A DNA stretch of 6,588 nucleotides from Clostridia bacterium (GTDB lineage: Bacteria > Bacillota > Clostridia > Oscillospirales > Acutalibacteraceae), in assembly GCA_017501865.1 (NCBI GenBank), contig JAFVWD010000147.1:1-6588 (forward strand), written 5' to 3'. The notes under the pieces were generated by a model. The model worked only from the letters and a program-made list of their open reading frames with translations, did not search any database and was not told the origin of the DNA. Of this stretch, positions 4,564 to 6,588 are shown piece after piece; positions within the stretch are counted from its first letter, which is position 1, and every line of letters begins with the position of its first letter. Made by a program: the position numbers and the translations under genes.

Positions 4564-6588
4564 ATGTACGATCCAATTTCGCCAAATGTAAATTTTGTTG
4601 AACAGGAAAAGCAAATAGAAAAATTCTGGCGTGATCAAAAAATCTTTGAAAAAAGTATTGAAGACAGAAAAGACGGTACACCATATGTTTTCTATGACGG
4701 CCCACCGACAGCAAACGGTAAGCCACATATCGGTCACGTTTTAACACGTGTTATAAAAGATATGATTCCGCGTTACCGCACAATGAAGGGCTGTATGGTA
4801 CCGAGAAAAGCCGGTTGGGATACCCACGGTCTTCCTGTTGAGCTTGAAGTTGAAAAGCTTTTAGGTCTCGACGGTAAGGAGCAAATAGAAGAATACGGTC
4901 TTGAACCATTTATAGGTCACTGTAAAGAAAGTGTGTGGAAGTACAAGGGTATGTGGGAGGATTTTTCACGTACAGTAGGCTTCTGGGCAGATATGGAAAA
5001 TCCATATGTTACTTATCATAATGATTTTATTGAATCTGAATGGTGGGCACTTAAAAAGATTTACGAAAGAAATCTTCTTTACAAAGGCTTTAAAATTGTG
5101 CCTTATTGCCCTCGTTGCGGAACACCGCTTTCATCTCACGAGGTAGCACAAGGCTATAAAACAGTAAAAGAACGTTCTGCAGTAGTTCGTTTTAAGGTTG
5201 CCGATGAAGATGCATATTTCCTTGCATGGACAACAACACCGTGGACTCTTCCGTCAAACGTTGCACTTTGCGTTAACCCTGATGATACTTATTGCAAGGT
5301 AAAGGCAAATGACGGTTATACTTACTATATGGCAGAAGCTCTTCTTGATAAGGTTTTGGGCAAGCTTAAAACAGAAGAAAAAGAGGCTTATGAAATTCTT
5401 GAAACATATAAGGGTGCAGATTTAGAGCACAAAGAATATGTTCCTCTTTTCGATTACGTAAAGCCACTTTGCGACAAGCAGAACAAAAAAGGCTTCTTTA
5501 TAACAACTGACAGCTATGTTACAATGTCAGACGGTACAGGTATTGTTCATATTGCGCCTGCATTCGGTGAAGACGATGCTAAAGTCGGCAGAAAATATGA
5601 CTTACCGTTTGTACAGTTGGTTGACGGTGCAGGCTTAATGGCAGAGCCGACTCCTTATGTTGGCACATTTGTAAAGGATGCCGACAAGCTCGTTTTAGTT
5701 GATCTTGAAAAAGCAGGGCTTCTTTTTGATGCACCTAAATTTGAACACGAATATCCGCACTGTTGGAGATGTTCAACCCCTCTCATTTATTATGCAAGAG
5801 AGTCTTGGTTCATTAAAATGACTGATGTCAGAGAAGATTTGATTAAGAATAATAATACAATCAATTGGATCCCTGAAAGCATAGGCAAGGGTCGTTTTGG
5901 CGATTGGCTTGAAAATGTTCAGGATTGGGGTATTTCGCGTAACAGATATTGGGGCACACCTCTTAACATCTGGGAATGTGAATGTGGTTGCCGTCATTCA
6001 ATCGGTTCTATTGAAGAATTAAAATCAATGAGTGACAATTGCCCTGATGATGTTGAGCTTCACAGACCATTTATTGATGCAGTTACAATCAAATGTCCTG
6101 ATTGCGGTAAAGAAATGCATCGTGTTCCCGAGGTTATTGACTGTTGGTTTGACAGTGGTGCAATGCCGTTTGCACAACACCACTATCCTTTTGAAAATAA
6201 AGAGTTGTTTGAAGCACAGTTCCCGGCAGACTTTATTTCTGAGGCTGTTGACCAGACAAGAGGCTGGTTCTATTCACTTCTTGCAATTTCAACTCTTATC
6301 TTTAACAAAGCACCTTATAAAAACGTTATAGTTTTAGGTCACGTTCAGGATGAAAATGGCCAAAAAATGAGTAAGTCAAAGGGTAATGCAGTTGACCCGT
6401 TCGAAGCTCTTGAAAGCTACGGTGCAGATGCTATCCGTTGGTATTTCTATTCAAATTCAGCGCCCTGGCTTCCAAACCGTTTCCATAAGGACGCAGTTGT
6501 TGAAGGACAGCGTAAGTTTATGGGTACATTATGGAACACTTATGCTTTCTATGTTCTCTATGCAAATATTGATAAATTTGACCCGACA
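4564..6588 (+). CDS. ileS: Isoleucyl-tRNA synthetase, eukaryote-like type 2 (3' end missing)
   Basis: 675 codons of an enzyme that is usually a little over 1000 residues; no stop occurs before the right edge. It attaches isoleucine to tRNA-Ile in the cytoplasm and edits mischarged valine. The ATP-binding HIGH motif is at residues 55-58 in PPTANGKPHIGH, and KMSKS is at 601-605. The CP1 editing domain shows the Thr-rich WTTTPWTLPSN (222-232) and GTGIVHIAPAFGEDD (324-338), so editing looks intact. Cys pairs at 182/185, 400/403, 472-476 and 511/514 suggest zinc-binding knuckles. DCWFDSG (526-532) and TRGWFYS (565-571) are typical. The wording around HIGH, PYCPRCGTPLSSHE and KMSKSKGN match the type 2 branch rather than the usual bacterial type 1. 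The anticodon-binding C-terminal part is outside the window. Expression is under the upstream T-box. Identity is certain; the type 2 call is from recalled family motifs. Confidence 0.97.
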   Translation, partial: MYDPISPNVNFVEQEKQIEKFWRDQKIFEKSIEDRKDGTPYVFYDGPPTANGKPHIGHVLTRVIKDMIPRYRTMKGCMVPRKAGWDTHGLPVELEVEKLLGLDGKEQIEEYGLEPFIGHCKESVWKYKGMWEDFSRTVGFWADMENPYVTYHNDFIESEWWALKKIYERNLLYKGFKIVPYCPRCGTPLSSHEVAQGYKTVKERSAVVRFKVADEDAYFLAWTTTPWTLPSNVALCVNPDDTYCKVKANDGYTYYMAEALLDKVLGKLKTEEKEAYEILETYKGADLEHKEYVPLFDYVKPLCDKQNKKGFFITTDSYVTMSDGTGIVHIAPAFGEDDAKVGRKYDLPFVQLVDGAGLMAEPTPYVGTFVKDADKLVLVDLEKAGLLFDAPKFEHEYPHCWRCSTPLIYYARESWFIKMTDVREDLIKNNNTINWIPESIGKGRFGDWLENVQDWGISRNRYWGTPLNIWECECGCRHSIGSIEELKSMSDNCPDDVELHRPFIDAVTIKCPDCGKEMHRVPEVIDCWFDSGAMPFAQHHYPFENKELFEAQFPADFISEAVDQTRGWFYSLLAISTLIFNKAPYKNVIVLGHVQDENGQKMSKSKGNAVDPFEALESYGADAIRWYFYSNSAPWLPNRFHKDAVVEGQRKFMGTLWNTYAFYVLYANIDKFDPT

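Noticed and set aside
4502..4747. Minus-strand open frames over the T-box terminator and ileS start
   Set aside because: They are opposite the riboswitch and the HIGH motif of ileS, and no domain or translation signal supports them.
1..6588. CRISPR array, insertion sequence, tRNA or prophage signal
   Set aside because: No regularly spaced short repeats, transposase, terminal inverted repeats, tRNA cloverleaf or phage genes were found on either strand. The only regular repeats are the Fn3 units in coding sequence.

Overview
The window reads as chromosomal DNA from an AT-rich, low-G+C member of the Clostridia (Firmicutes), plausibly a gut Oscillospiraceae/Ruminococcaceae-type bacterium. Four things point that way: a T-box riboswitch ahead of an aminoacyl-tRNA synthetase, a eukaryote-like (type 2) isoleucyl-tRNA synthetase of the kind common in Clostridia, strong AGGAGG/AAGGTG-type ribosome binding sites with TTGACA/TATAAT-type promoters, and a repeat-built surface-type protein. 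No taxonomic search was possible, so this is inference from gene style.

Layout. (1) nt 3-1652, plus strand: the 3' part of a large gene for a fibronectin-III-like repeat protein. It is open at the left edge and ends in an unrecognised domain that starts with a Cys/His cluster. (2) nt 1653-1827: a short convergent intergenic gap holding a perfect 16-bp inverted repeat, probably a shared terminator. (3) nt 4125-1828, minus strand: a two-gene operon, prfB (peptide chain release factor 2) then a malic enzyme 21 nt downstream. A promoter with TTTACA-N17-TATAAT lies just upstream of prfB. (4) nt 4126-4563: a divergent intergenic region with the prfB promoter on the left, then a plus-strand extended -10 promoter and a complete isoleucine-type T-box leader. 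(5) nt 4564-6588, plus strand: the first 675 codons of ileS, running off the right edge.

How it works together. ileS is predicted to be controlled by uncharged tRNA-Ile. The leader has an AUC specifier, a Stem IIA/B pseudoknot, a Stem III hairpin, and mutually exclusive antiterminator and terminator helices just before the ileS ribosome binding site. prfB and the malic enzyme share a transcript, although one acts in translation termination and the other in malate/pyruvate carbon flow. The prfB gene lacks the programmed frameshift that autoregulates RF2 in many bacteria. The surface-type protein is unrelated to its neighbours.

Nothing here is a clear new multi-gene system. The points most worth a second look are the non-consensus T-box bulge, the frameshift-free prfB, the type 2 IleRS with its predicted drug phenotype, and the unrecognised C-terminal domain of the repeat protein.
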